Origin: Maritimibacter dapengensis
GTDB taxonomy: Bacteria > Pseudomonadota > Alphaproteobacteria > Rhodobacterales > Rhodobacteraceae
Reading direction: 5' to 3'
DNA: 64,000 nucleotides
Assembly (NCBI RefSeq): GCF_019218265.1
Contig: NZ_JAHUZE010000004.1
Coordinates: 164,001 to 228,000 of the forward strand
The notes under the pieces are model-generated. The model did no database searches and was not told where the DNA came from. It saw only the letters and a program-made list of their open reading frames with translations. Below, piece after piece: positions 55,106-63,233 of the stretch (position 1 is the first letter of the stretch; each line of letters starts with the position of its first letter). The translations under genes and the position numbers were made by a program.

Positions 55106-55645
55106 ATGGAAAAGTTCGACCCCGCCACCGCAATTCGGCAGTTTTCGACCGACCGCCTGGATGTGGCGCATTGGGATACCGCACTGGACCATCCCGAAAC
55201 GCGCGCCAATCTGATGGACCAGATTGAAGCGCTTCTCACGCCACCTGTCCTTGCGCCGCTCCCGCCCCATTTCGCGTTCGACCGGAACAATGCCGACGAC
55301 TGGATCGCCGCACGCCGTGAAACGAGCGAGGTCTACCTTGTCGAGCGTCGCGACCGTCCCGGTCTGGCTGGGCTGCTGATCCTCGCTGAAATCGCGCCAC
55401 GTGAATTGTATCTCGGCTATCTCCTGGCGGAAGCCCAGTGGGGGCAGGGGGTCGGAGGCGAACTTGTACGCGGCCTCGTGTCGGTGCTCACGCGGCATCC
55501 TCCACTCGAAGTCTCGGCGCAGGTCGTGACCGAAAACATCGCATCCGCACGCCTACTGCTCGGCGCGGGTTTTCGCGAAACCGGCTCCGACGACGAGATC
55601 CGGCGCTTTCTCCTGACACTTTCCGACAGCACCCCCACGCTATGA
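55106..55645 (+). CDS. GNAT family N-acetyltransferase
   Basis: A 179-residue protein. GNAT features are LYLGYLLAEAQWGQGVGGELVRGL, which is motif A (quoted as LGYLLAEAQWGQGVGGEL), then VVTENIASARLLLGAGF with the ENxxSxxLLxxxGF motif of RimJ/RimL-type acetyltransferases. The RxxGxG loop is changed to WGQGVGGE. The ATG at 55106 is chosen because longer starts run into the tuf terminator. Substrate unknown. It is followed 25 nt later by a GFA gene. Confidence 0.82.
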   Translation: MEKFDPATAIRQFSTDRLDVAHWDTALDHPETRANLMDQIEALLTPPVLAPLPPHFAFDRNNADDWIAARRETSEVYLVERRDRPGLAGLLILAEIAPRELYLGYLLAEAQWGQGVGGELVRGLVSVLTRHPPLEVSAQVVTENIASARLLLGAGFRETGSDDEIRRFLLTLSDSTPTL

Positions 55646-55670
55646 TCCCGGCATAAGACTGGAGATCATC

Positions 55671-56066
55671 ATGACCGAGAAAACATACCACGGAAGCTGC
55701 GTCTGCGGCGCCTGCCGCTTCGAGGCACAGATGGACCTCTCGCAGGGGACGACGCGCTGCAACTGCACGGCCTGTCGCAAGCGGCGCACTTGGGCTATCA
55801 CTGTGCCGCGCGACGCCCTGACCGTGACGCAGGGCGAAACAATCGGCTACCAGAAGGCGGTGGTCGACTACCGGTTCTGCCCGACCTGCGGCACGACCCT
55901 CTACGGGTTGGCCGACATCCCGGAAATGGGCGGGTCCACCGCGACCATCGCAATTGCTACGCTGGACGATGCCACGCCGGAGGAGCTGATCGCCGCGCCT
56001 GTGAACTGGGTCGACGGGTTGCATGACGATTGGTGGAGTACGCCCGACGAGGTGCGACATCTCTGA
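55671..56066 (+). CDS. GFA family zinc-binding protein
   Basis: A 131-residue protein with the full zinc pattern of glutathione-dependent formaldehyde-activating enzymes: HGSCVCGACRFEA, TRCNCTACRKRRTW and RFCPTCGTTLYG. The seven cysteines typical of the Gfa fold are present. Most such proteins have no proven activity on formaldehyde. It is on the plus strand downstream of the GNAT gene and converges with the HTH gene. Confidence 0.86.
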   Translation: MTEKTYHGSCVCGACRFEAQMDLSQGTTRCNCTACRKRRTWAITVPRDALTVTQGETIGYQKAVVDYRFCPTCGTTLYGLADIPEMGGSTATIAIATLDDATPEELIAAPVNWVDGLHDDWWSTPDEVRHL

Positions 56067-56075
56067 CCCCGGTGC

Positions 56076-56879
56076 CTATTGCCCCGCGGCCAGAAGCATC
56101 GCCTCGCTGTTTTCGTCCACCGGGATCATCAGCTCGATCTCAAGCCCTTCGATGGCGGCCTCCCGCACCGACCCAAGATGGGCCGACATCGACGTCATGC
56201 GAAGCGGCACCCCGCCCGGCCCCCTGAACACGATCGGAAGCACAGGCCCACCTTCGCCTCCTTCCGCGATCCGCTCGGGCACATGCGCGAACGTGCCCGC
56301 CGCGCGTTCCCGGTCCAAAAGCGCTGCCAGCTTCGGCGCTTGGATCGCGGCGGCCTGAAGCCGGAAATAAAACATCATCGAGACGTCGTCCCAATTCAAA
56401 ACGTTCTCCCGAAACGCAGGACTGAACATCACCTCGAACAGGGAGGCGCGCGTGTTCGCGGTCTCTCCCCCGAACATCGCGAACAAGGCATGACCGGCAG
56501 CATTGGCACGCAAGACGGTCCAGTCTTCGTCGAGCACGAAGCCTGCGAAAGGCCAATGGCGCAAAACACGGCGTTCAAGGCTGTCCAGAAGCTCGGTCAA
56601 CTCCGCCGTGCCGAAATCGCGCCGCCGATAGGGGTTCTGCATCCCGGCCGCATCGAACAATGCCGCGCGTTGCAAAAGCGAAAGCGACAGGTCGGTGGCG
56701 AGCCGGATCACGAAGCTCGGAGACGGGCGCGACCGCCCGGTTTCGAGAAACGAGATATGCCGCTGGGTCGACCCGAGCGCCTCGGCCAACCCAAGCTGCG
56801 ACAAGCCAAGATCGGCGCGCATGGACTTCAACGCCAGTCCGAAGGACGACTGCATCATACCCTCCAAGGGAATTGCCAC
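56076..56879 (-). CDS. Helix-turn-helix regulator, MmyB type
   Basis: A 267-residue regulator. The XRE-type helix-turn-helix is LKSMRADLGLSQLGLAEALG followed by STQRHISFLETGRSRPS (about residues 17-53). The rest is an MmyB-like PAS/ligand domain with WPFAGFVLDEDWTVLRAN and GGVPLRMTSMSAHLG. It starts GTG at 56879, decided by GGAGGT (56885-56890) at a good distance; an internal ATG at 56858 would shorten the first segment. It is divergent from the MAPEG gene across 57 bp, so it may regulate it. Confidence 0.85.
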   Translation of the reverse strand: MAIPLEGMMQSSFGLALKSMRADLGLSQLGLAEALGSTQRHISFLETGRSRPSPSFVIRLATDLSLSLLQRAALFDAAGMQNPYRRRDFGTAELTELLDSLERRVLRHWPFAGFVLDEDWTVLRANAAGHALFAMFGGETANTRASLFEVMFSPAFRENVLNWDDVSMMFYFRLQAAAIQAPKLAALLDRERAAGTFAHVPERIAEGGEGGPVLPIVFRGPGGVPLRMTSMSAHLGSVREAAIEGLEIELMIPVDENSEAMLLAAGQ

Positions 56880-56936
56880 GATTACCTCCGCTTTCTATCC
56901 CGAATGGGCAAAAGGACCAAACACAGGGAGACCCCC

Positions 56937-57317
56937 ATGCTTACTTGGCTGCTCATTGGAACGCTCGTCTATGTCGTCACCTTCTTCGTGCCGAGTTTGT
57001 TCCTCGTCGGCGCACTCGGCGTCGGCAAATACCTCGGCTCGCGGGATGAGGAACCCGAAGCCTCGCCCGTTCACGGACGCGCCAAGCGTGCCAATCGGAA
57101 CTTCAATGAGAACTACCCGGTCTTCATGGGGCTCGGCATCCTCGCGCTGGTGGTGGCCGAGGCGGATGTGGCAATGGCCACGACCGGCGCGATGATCTTC
57201 GTGATCGCCCGTGTCCTCTACCTCCCACTCTACATGGCCGCTGTGCCCGTGGTGCGCTCCCTCGTCTATATCGCAGGCCTTGTCGGGCTGATCATGATGG
57301 GGCTGGCGCTGATCTGA
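56937..57317 (+). CDS. MAPEG family membrane protein
   Basis: A 126-residue protein with four spans: LLIGTLVYVVTFFVPSLFLV, NYPVFMGLGILALVVAEADV, TGAMIFVIARVLYLPLYMA and SLVYIAGLVGLIMMGLALI. The RANRNFNENYPVF segment between spans 1 and 2 is the MAPEG family mark (eicosanoid and glutathione metabolism). Bacterial members may conjugate glutathione or reduce peroxides. The ATG follows GGGAGACCCCC. It is divergent from the MmyB-type regulator gene. Confidence 0.85.
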   Translation: MLTWLLIGTLVYVVTFFVPSLFLVGALGVGKYLGSRDEEPEASPVHGRAKRANRNFNENYPVFMGLGILALVVAEADVAMATTGAMIFVIARVLYLPLYMAAVPVVRSLVYIAGLVGLIMMGLALI

Positions 57318-57380
57318 GACCGACCAGGACAGGGGGTCTACCCCCTTCCCAATCCGCGCGCGCTCGGCCAATCTGCCTCC

Positions 57381-58382
57381 ATGTTCGACAACCATATCAA
57401 GTATGCCCATGTGCTGAACGGGGAAGAGCGAGGGCGGGAACTCGATGACGAGACCCTGCGCCACGTGCTCAAGGCCGACACGCTGGGCTGGGTCCATCTG
57501 GACGGCAACCACCCGGACGCGGCGGAGTGGATCACCGAGCATCTCGACTACCTCGATCCTCAGGCGGTCGAGGCGCTGCTCGATCCTGCCTCTCGTCCCC
57601 GCCTGACGCCTTTGGGCGACGGGCTGATGATCATTCTTCGCGTCATCAACTTCAACGAGGGCGAAGACCCGGAGGACATGATCTCGCTCCGTGTCTGGAT
57701 CGACGCCCACCGCATCGTCACCGTATCCCTGCGCCGCGTGCGGGCTGTCGAACGGCTCGACGCGGCCCTGTCGAAAGGCGAGGGGCCGCGCACATCGGGC
57801 GAATTCCTGTCTCGGTTGATCGAGGACATCACGGGAAAGATCGGCGGGTTTCAGGCCGATCTCGACGAGCAGATGGAAGCACTCGAGGACCAGATCGTGC
57901 GCGAGGAGGATGACGGGCTGCGGGCCGAGGTCGTGAACCTCCGCCTGAAAGTCATCGCCGCCCGCCGCTTTATCGCGCCCCAACGTGACGTGATCCACGG
58001 CATCGCGGCCTCCCGCTCTCCCGTGATCGACGACGAAACCCACCGCGAGGTCGAGGAGGAAGCACAGAAGATGACACGGATCGTCGAAGACCTCGACGAG
58101 CTGCGCGAACAGGCGATGGTCCTGCGCGAAGAACTGTCCTCGCAACTGTCCGACCGCCTCAACCGCAACATGTTCGTCATGTCGGTCGTGTCGGTGATCT
58201 TCCTGCCCCTCGGGTTTCTCACCGGGCTTTTCGGGGTGAACGTCGGCGGCATGCCGGGGGTGAACGACGGCGACGCGTTCTACTGGCTTGTGGGCTGGCT
58301 CACCCTTCTCGTCGCACTGCTCGTGTTTTTCCTCTGGCGCGTCCGCTGGATCAGGTTCGGCGCACGCCGCCGCAGACTTTAG
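57381..58382 (+). CDS. Zinc transporter ZntB / CorA family
   Basis: A 333-residue transporter. The long cytoplasmic N-terminal part has acidic helices (EDQIVREEDDGLRAE region). Two C-terminal spans are present: MSVVSVIFLPLGFLTGLFGVN and WLVGWLTLLVALLVFFLW, with GVNVGGMPGV between them. The GVN motif defines ZntB rather than CorA (GMN). ZntB moves Zn2+ across the inner membrane, in E. coli as proton-driven uptake. The tail is very basic (RRRRL). Its stop overlaps the next, convergent gene by 4 nt. Confidence 0.88.
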   Translation: MFDNHIKYAHVLNGEERGRELDDETLRHVLKADTLGWVHLDGNHPDAAEWITEHLDYLDPQAVEALLDPASRPRLTPLGDGLMIILRVINFNEGEDPEDMISLRVWIDAHRIVTVSLRRVRAVERLDAALSKGEGPRTSGEFLSRLIEDITGKIGGFQADLDEQMEALEDQIVREEDDGLRAEVVNLRLKVIAARRFIAPQRDVIHGIAASRSPVIDDETHREVEEEAQKMTRIVEDLDELREQAMVLREELSSQLSDRLNRNMFVMSVVSVIFLPLGFLTGLFGVNVGGMPGVNDGDAFYWLVGWLTLLVALLVFFLWRVRWIRFGARRRRL

Positions 58383-59221
58383 CCCGGGCGCGCCACCATC
58401 TGCCACGCGGCGCGTTTGCCGGGGGATCGCTCGACCGCGTCGATCAACTCGACCAGCCGGTCTTCCGTTCCGAACCGGGCGAACACTTCGCGCATGTCCA
58501 GAAGTGTGCGGATCATGTCGTCATCGGTGATCCCGTCCAGCCGTGCAGCGTCGAGCGTCTCGGCCTCCAGCACCTCCACGCAGCCGAAGATCAGCGCGTC
58601 GTCCGTCGCGTGGCCAACCGGCTCGAACACCGCGCCAAGCCGCGCCATATGCACCGCGACCCACGGCTCCCGCCAATGCAGCGCGCCGCGTTGAACCACG
58701 ACCGATCCGGGACGCAAGGCGGGGTAGAACACCCGTGCGATCTCGTCGGTCGTCTCCGTCGATTTGGTCGCGTCGATGAACAACACCTCGATGGCCGCCT
58801 CGCGGTCCCAGGTCGCGTCTTTTAATTCCCCCGCATGGAGCATGATCGCGTCCCCCCACGGGGCCAACAAATCGGTCGCCACGCCTCGCGAGTCCTCTCC
58901 CTCGAACGGCGGCACGCCCTTTGAATAAAGGAATTGCGCCTTGTGCGCGTCCGATATTGCGAACCTGTCGAACGCATGGAAGCGCAGCGTCTTGCCCGCA
59001 CCCCGCGCGCCTTCGGCCATCCGCGCCACCGGCCCACCGACGAAAGATCCGATGTCCACCAGCGCACCCCAGCCCGACGCCCACTCTGCCCCCAGCCAAT
59101 GGCAAAGGAGCTGCTCTTCATGGGCCAGCATCGTCGGCACGCCCGCCGCCGCCCCGAGCCGTCCGGGTCCACCCGCGAGCCACGGCCCCTCCTCGAATAT
59201 GGCGAAATCCGTCGATGTCAT
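58379..59221 (-). CDS. Conserved hypothetical protein, methyltransferase-like fold
   Basis: A 280-residue protein. GWGALVDIGSFVGGPVARM looks like a Rossmann SAM motif I, and LRFHAFDRFAISDAHKAQF like motif II. EVLFIDATKSTETTDEI and SVVVQRGALHW follow in the place of motifs III and IV, a layout seen in TylF-like and class I methyltransferases. The sugar- or protein-specific part is not identifiable. I cannot name the substrate. The ATG at 59221 precedes TSTDFAIF. It lies 94 bp from tRNA-Trp on the opposite strand. Confidence 0.65.
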   Translation of the reverse strand: MTSTDFAIFEEGPWLAGGPGRLGAAAGVPTMLAHEEQLLCHWLGAEWASGWGALVDIGSFVGGPVARMAEGARGAGKTLRFHAFDRFAISDAHKAQFLYSKGVPPFEGEDSRGVATDLLAPWGDAIMLHAGELKDATWDREAAIEVLFIDATKSTETTDEIARVFYPALRPGSVVVQRGALHWREPWVAVHMARLGAVFEPVGHATDDALIFGCVEVLEAETLDAARLDGITDDDMIRTLLDMREVFARFGTEDRLVELIDAVERSPGKRAAWQMVARPG

Positions 59222-59315
59222 TGGCAAGCAGGTAGCACGCACCAACCTGCCGGAAAAGCTTGGCGAAAACCCCTTGAAAGCCACCCACCTTTGGCGTATC
59301 TCCTGCGCCGGTCCT

Positions 59316-59391
59316 AGGGGTATAGCTCAGCTGGTAGAGCGACGGTCTCCAAAACCGTAGGTCGCGGGTTCGAACCCTGCTGCCCCTGCCA
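59316..59391 (+). tRNA. tRNA-Trp (CCA)
   Basis: A 76-nt cloverleaf. The acceptor AGGGGTA (59316-59322) pairs with TGCCCCT (59381-59387), followed by discriminator G and an encoded CCA (59389-59391). The D-arm is GCTCAGCTGGTAGAGC. The anticodon stem ACGGT/ACCGT frames CTCCAAA with anticodon CCA (59349-59351). The T-arm GCGGGTTCGAACCCTGC is canonical. In related genomes secE-nusG follow directly; here a large gene intervenes. Confidence 0.97.
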
Positions 59392-59533
59392 ATTTCCCAC
59401 CAGATCGACAGCACGAACCGCGCCTCCTGCGACACGGTGGCACGCCGTTCCCCGCAAATATCCACTCATTGCCCCAATCATGCCGGATTTGGGCGTTCAA
59501 TTTAGGCAAAACAAACCTGTGACGGGTCGTGTG

Positions 59534-62053
59534 ATGCGCCTAATAATCCTGCTTTTTACGCTTCCCTGGTGGCTCTATTTTCCAATGGCGGCCGGTATTT
59601 TCTATATCGGCGACCTCGCATTCGACCAACAGGTCGACCGGCAGGCCAGATACACCGAGGCGCTTGCCCTGGGCATTCCCGAACTTGTGGATCTCAGCGA
59701 ATATTCTGCGACGTCACATCGCAATCCGGCCTTCGAAGTCAACGTGAACGGCTGGATCAACACCGACTACAACTACAACCTGATCCAGCGCACGAACGGC
59801 GTGAAAACCTCAGAGCGGCACATGTATGTGCTTTTTGGCGAGGGCGACGGACGCGACAGCAGGATCGTGAAGGCAGCGATGCTTCTGACCCCCCAGGAGA
59901 AAGACACCTTCATCAATCGAATGGACGAGTTCGTTTCGGGTTCCCGAAACGGCGACCACACGTTTCGCTTCAACGGCTTCGCCTACGATACCGCGTCCAT
60001 GAGCAGCATGGCCAACGAAGCGCTCGCGGAACAGGGCCTGACCAAGGGGGACGAATTCTTCTTCCTCGAGCCGTTTCTCAACGGACGCGAAGCGGCGCTG
60101 GCGCCGGTGGAAGATGGACCCGAGAACACGCGCCGGACCGCGCGTCTTCTGGCCGCTCTCGCGTTCCTTTATGGCATCGCACGAAAGGTCCTGAAGTCCA
60201 GCCCGAAACGTGCGACCGCCTCAGAGCCTGACCCGATGGAGGCAACCCGGTCTTATGCGCCCAAAGCCCCCGGCGGCGCCAACAAGGCGTATGACTACGA
60301 TTACGCCTTCGCCGCCAAACAGCGCGACGTGGGCCTGTCACAGAATGTCACGCCCGACAGCCCGCTGGGACGTATCGCCATGCGCAACGCTCAGGCCCAG
60401 GCGCACGCGGAGCCGACCGCGCCCGAGCGGTTCGAGGCCGACACCTCCTCCCAATTCCTGTCGATGCGCGGCGAGTATGTCGAAACGCGCAAGCGGGGAG
60501 GCCCGCCGATCCGGCTCTTGGTTCTGGGCGTGATTGCCTGTGGCCTGTTCCTGCCGGCGGTGAAGGTCCTTGATCTGGAACTTGGCCTCAACACCGCGCC
60601 CACGGCCAACACCACGCAAGCGCCCATCGTGACCGAAGTGGCGAACGATCCCGCGCCCGACGGCGCCCCGATTGTCGAAAACGTGACGAACGATCCTGCT
60701 CTTGCAGCCGCGCCGGACGCCGCCACTCCCGTCGAGAGCGCGACAGCCGATAATCCGGTTGTCGAAACCTCCGGGGCAGGGGCCGAGTCCATCTTCGACA
60801 AGGTCACCGGGTTTTTCTCCCCCTTCCTCATCTTCGTAATCATCGCGGCGCTCTTCATCATGAAAGCCCGCCGTGACGCGACCGCTGCACAGAGAAAGCC
60901 CGCGGCCCGTGCACCCCTGACCTTCGCGCCCGATCCGGCCGAGGCGGAAGCGCAGCGCAAGGCCCGTGCGGCAACCCAGCCGGCCCTGCTTCATCCACAT
61001 GACGCAGCGGCCAAACGACTCGTCGAAGAAAGCTGGACCGGGTTCATCCGCTCGGCCAAACGCAGCGCCATCGCCTATGGTGTGATCGGGGGCGGTGGTT
61101 TCGGCGTCTCGGTCCTGCTTGCATCGACCGGCGACGAGGTCTTCGCCGGCATCGTCAACATGTTTTCGACCGTCGGGCTTTTCCTCGCCACGCCAGTCGT
61201 GGGCATCGTCCTGCTCGTAAAATATCTGAAATACCGCGCGGCGGCGAAATCCGTTGGAACCGACATCATCGAACCTTCGGTCGGCCCGGCCCGCATCCCG
61301 GATGCGATACCCTCCATCGCGGCTTCTTCCGAGGCCGATTTCGAGCCGCAAACGCCGGTCGACGAAGAAGTGCCGTCGGCAAAGGTCGGCTTCGGCACAC
61401 GTGTCGCACGTATGTTGGTCCTGCTCGCGTTCCTCGCGATCACCGGCCTCCTCGTCGCGCATCGCTTCCAGTTTGCCGAACATCCGCTTGTTGCGGATCG
61501 GCCTTTCGCCTTTCTGTTCGATGGCGAAGCCCTTGCCGCGCAACTCGGCATTTCGCAACTTGCCCTCTACGGCGGCGCAATCGCGGCCTTCGTCGTTCTG
61601 GGGCTGATCTTCGCTCGGTTGGCCAATGCCAAGGCGACCCCCCGACAATCTGAATCTGCTCGAACATCGCCGATGGCCGTCATGGCAATCGTCGCAGCCC
61701 TCGGTGTCCTCGGTTTCCTTGGATGGGAGTTCATGACCGCGAATGAAATCATGCCCTATCCGAGCGTCGGCGGTATCGCCGGGGCGCTCATCGGCGGAGC
61801 CTGGGGGGTGCGCCGGTTCAATGCGCGCAAAGCTGCGCAAACCGAGGTCACACATACCGGCCCCACCGCGATCCCGACCACGGCCAAGCCAGCGACCAAG
61901 GTGAGCGACACGCTTCAGGGCTCGCGCGCATGGGTGCGTCAGACCGCGCGCACCGCACCCGCGTCCGCGCGGCACGTCACCGTGAACCCACGCAAGAAAA
62001 TGCGCGTCGACCCGTTCGAGAAGCTGGCGATGGAAGCACGCGGGCAGTTGTGA
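59534..62053 (+). CDS. Large multi-span membrane protein of unknown function
   Basis: An 839-residue protein I do not recognise. It opens MRLIILLFTLPWWLYFPM (span 1). A soluble domain of about 180 residues follows (NVNGWINTDYNYNLIQR, FLEPFLNGREAAL). Then come a hinge, a span VLGVIACGLFLPAVKVL, a Pro/Ala/Asp linker with a repeated NDPA unit (TEVANDPAPDGAP / ENVTNDPALAAAP), spans FLIFVIIAALFIM and GIVNMFSTVGLFLATPVVG, and four more hydrophobic spans near the C-terminus. Eight to ten spans in all. The tail is basic. An earlier ATG (59480) is possible, but 59534 begins the membrane segment. It lies between tRNA-Trp and secE. Confidence 0.7.
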   Translation: MRLIILLFTLPWWLYFPMAAGIFYIGDLAFDQQVDRQARYTEALALGIPELVDLSEYSATSHRNPAFEVNVNGWINTDYNYNLIQRTNGVKTSERHMYVLFGEGDGRDSRIVKAAMLLTPQEKDTFINRMDEFVSGSRNGDHTFRFNGFAYDTASMSSMANEALAEQGLTKGDEFFFLEPFLNGREAALAPVEDGPENTRRTARLLAALAFLYGIARKVLKSSPKRATASEPDPMEATRSYAPKAPGGANKAYDYDYAFAAKQRDVGLSQNVTPDSPLGRIAMRNAQAQAHAEPTAPERFEADTSSQFLSMRGEYVETRKRGGPPIRLLVLGVIACGLFLPAVKVLDLELGLNTAPTANTTQAPIVTEVANDPAPDGAPIVENVTNDPALAAAPDAATPVESATADNPVVETSGAGAESIFDKVTGFFSPFLIFVIIAALFIMKARRDATAAQRKPAARAPLTFAPDPAEAEAQRKARAATQPALLHPHDAAAKRLVEESWTGFIRSAKRSAIAYGVIGGGGFGVSVLLASTGDEVFAGIVNMFSTVGLFLATPVVGIVLLVKYLKYRAAAKSVGTDIIEPSVGPARIPDAIPSIAASSEADFEPQTPVDEEVPSAKVGFGTRVARMLVLLAFLAITGLLVAHRFQFAEHPLVADRPFAFLFDGEALAAQLGISQLALYGGAIAAFVVLGLIFARLANAKATPRQSESARTSPMAVMAIVAALGVLGFLGWEFMTANEIMPYPSVGGIAGALIGGAWGVRRFNARKAAQTEVTHTGPTAIPTTAKPATKVSDTLQGSRAWVRQTARTAPASARHVTVNPRKKMRVDPFEKLAMEARGQL

Positions 62054-62130
62054 CCGGCGATTTGGCCGTCATGACTTGAAAACCCGTCCGTCTTGGCGTA
62101 TCTGCCCGCTGTTCGACAAAGGCTCAGATC

Positions 62131-62328
62131 ATGGCAAAGACCAACCCGCTCCAGTTCATTCAGCAAGTCCGCTCGGAAGTGTCCAAGGTCGTTTGGCCCG
62201 GACGCCGGGAAGTGATCCTGACGACAGGCATGGTGCTGGCGCTCGCCATTCTGGTTGCGATTTTCTTTTCGCTCGTCGACTGGGGCATTCGCTCGGGCTT
62301 GACGGCCGTCCTGGAACTCTTCGGTTAA
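62131..62328 (+). CDS. secE: Preprotein translocase subunit SecE
   Basis: A 65-residue single-span SecE. QFIQQVRSEVSKVVWPGRRE is the conserved amphipathic part with the WPGRRE motif, followed by the span MVLALAILVAIFFSLVDWGI. SecE stabilises SecY in the inner-membrane translocon. It lies 77 nt behind the large membrane protein gene and precedes nusG. Confidence 0.96.
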   Translation: MAKTNPLQFIQQVRSEVSKVVWPGRREVILTTGMVLALAILVAIFFSLVDWGIRSGLTAVLELFG

Positions 62329-62395
62329 TCTCACCCGCGACGCGCTGTCAAGGCAGGTGCGCGTCCCGGTAGAACCTTCCGTATGCGTATCTTTG

Positions 62396-62435
62396 CCATA
62401 CGCTTTCCATACGTGTTCCATACGTAATACATACG
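62396..62435. repeat. Four CATACG motifs at 11-bp spacing
   Basis: CCATACG occurs at 62396-62402, 62407-62413 and 62418-62424, and ACATACG at 62429-62435, each start exactly 11 bp from the last. Inverted copies lie just before (CGTATG at 62380-62385, GCGTAT at 62385-62390). It lies in the secE-nusG spacer. Confidence 0.7.
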
Positions 62436-62485
62436 TGGAATTTCTCCCGTCCCACCCATTGGTGCCCTAGGCTTGAAAAACCTTC

Positions 62486-62552
62486 CACGCGGGGGTAAGT
62501 GAAGCGCCATTCCCCCAGGCGTGCACCGATTCGAGTTGCACGCCGGTTTTTT
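62486..62552 (+). promoter_or_regulatory. Candidate attenuator upstream of nusG
   Basis: A terminator stem GGCGTGCA (62518-62525) / TGCACGCC (62537-62544) is followed by GG and six T (62547-62552). An upstream arm CACGCGGGGG (62486-62495) can instead pair with CCCCC (62512-62516) plus GCGTG (62519-62523), which would cover five bases of the terminator's 5' arm. The two folds exclude each other. The nusG start codon is 62 nt downstream. Confidence 0.6.
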
Positions 62553-62613
62553 ATCTCCGGGGCAAAAGTTGAAAAAGGTCGCGCTGGCGGCCCGTTGGAA
62601 CAGGAAAGATACG

Positions 62614-63147
62614 ATGGCCAAACGGTGGTATTCCGTGAGCGTGCTCTCGAACTTCGAGAAGAAGATCGCCGAGCAGATCAAGACTGCCGTGGAAGAGGCG
62701 GGTCTGGAAGAACAGATCGACGAAGTCCTTGTTCCGACTGAAGAAGTTATCGAAGTCCGCCGCGGCAAGAAGGTCACGACCGAGCGTCGCTTCATGCCGG
62801 GCTATGTCCTCGTTCACATGGAAATGTCCGACGAAGGCTACCACCTCGTGAACGGCATCAACCGCGTCACCGGGTTCCTTGGCCCGCAAGGCCGCCCGAT
62901 GCCGATGCGCGATGCCGAGGTCGAGGCGATCCTTGGCCGCGTCGAAGAAGGCGTCGAAGCGCCCCGCACGCTCATCACCTTCGAGATCGGCGAAAAGGTC
63001 AACGTCACCGACGGCCCGTTCGAAGGCTTCGACGGCATGGTCGAAGGCGTCGACGAAGACAACCAACGCCTCAAGGTTTCGGTGTCGATCTTCGGTCGCG
63101 CCACGCCGGTCGAACTGGAATACACGCAGGTATCAAAACAGGCGTAA
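62614..63147 (+). CDS. nusG: Transcription termination/antitermination factor NusG
   Basis: A 177-residue elongation factor. The NGN domain starts MAKRWYSVSVLSNFEKKIAE and contains RRFMPGYVLVHMEM. The KOW part has FEIGEKVNVTDGPFEGFDG and RLKVSVSIFGRATPVEL. It binds RNA polymerase and couples it to Rho or the ribosome. The start is set by the family's MAKRWYS opening, with AGGAAAGATACG upstream. A terminator-like hairpin precedes the gene, which is unusual and may mean attenuation or a separate nusG promoter. Confidence 0.97.
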   Translation: MAKRWYSVSVLSNFEKKIAEQIKTAVEEAGLEEQIDEVLVPTEEVIEVRRGKKVTTERRFMPGYVLVHMEMSDEGYHLVNGINRVTGFLGPQGRPMPMRDAEVEAILGRVEEGVEAPRTLITFEIGEKVNVTDGPFEGFDGMVEGVDEDNQRLKVSVSIFGRATPVELEYTQVSKQA

Positions 63148-63170
63148 GTTTCTGATATTGTTACATGAAG

Positions 63171-63194
63171 GCGCCGCGATTTCGCGGCGCTTTT
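63171..63194 (+). terminator. Rho-independent terminator after nusG
   Basis: GCGCCGCG (63171-63178) pairs with CGCGGCGC (63183-63190) across ATTT, followed by TTTT. It ends the nusG transcript before the convergent YdeI-like gene. Confidence 0.85.
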
Positions 63195-63233
63195 CGTTTC
63201 GGGGTTCCGCTCATCTTCGAGCAGACCGTGCGT

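Noticed and set aside
56895-58406. 503-codon antisense frame over the MAPEG and ZntB genes
   Set aside because: It spans two good plus-strand genes, and its product is low-complexity Asp/His/Glu-rich.
59316-59533. Integrative element at tRNA-Trp
   Set aside because: No integrase gene and no direct repeat of the tRNA 3' end were seen within the window, so only a simple gene insertion is proposed.
60338-61975. 545-codon antisense frame over the large membrane protein
   Set aside because: The plus-strand frame has membrane spans and an ordered N-domain. The antisense product is Arg/Asp/Gly-rich without any pattern.
62461-62613. Extended NusG start at 62521
   Set aside because: It lies inside the terminator hairpin. 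NusG homology starts at MAKRWYS (62614) with its own ribosome site.
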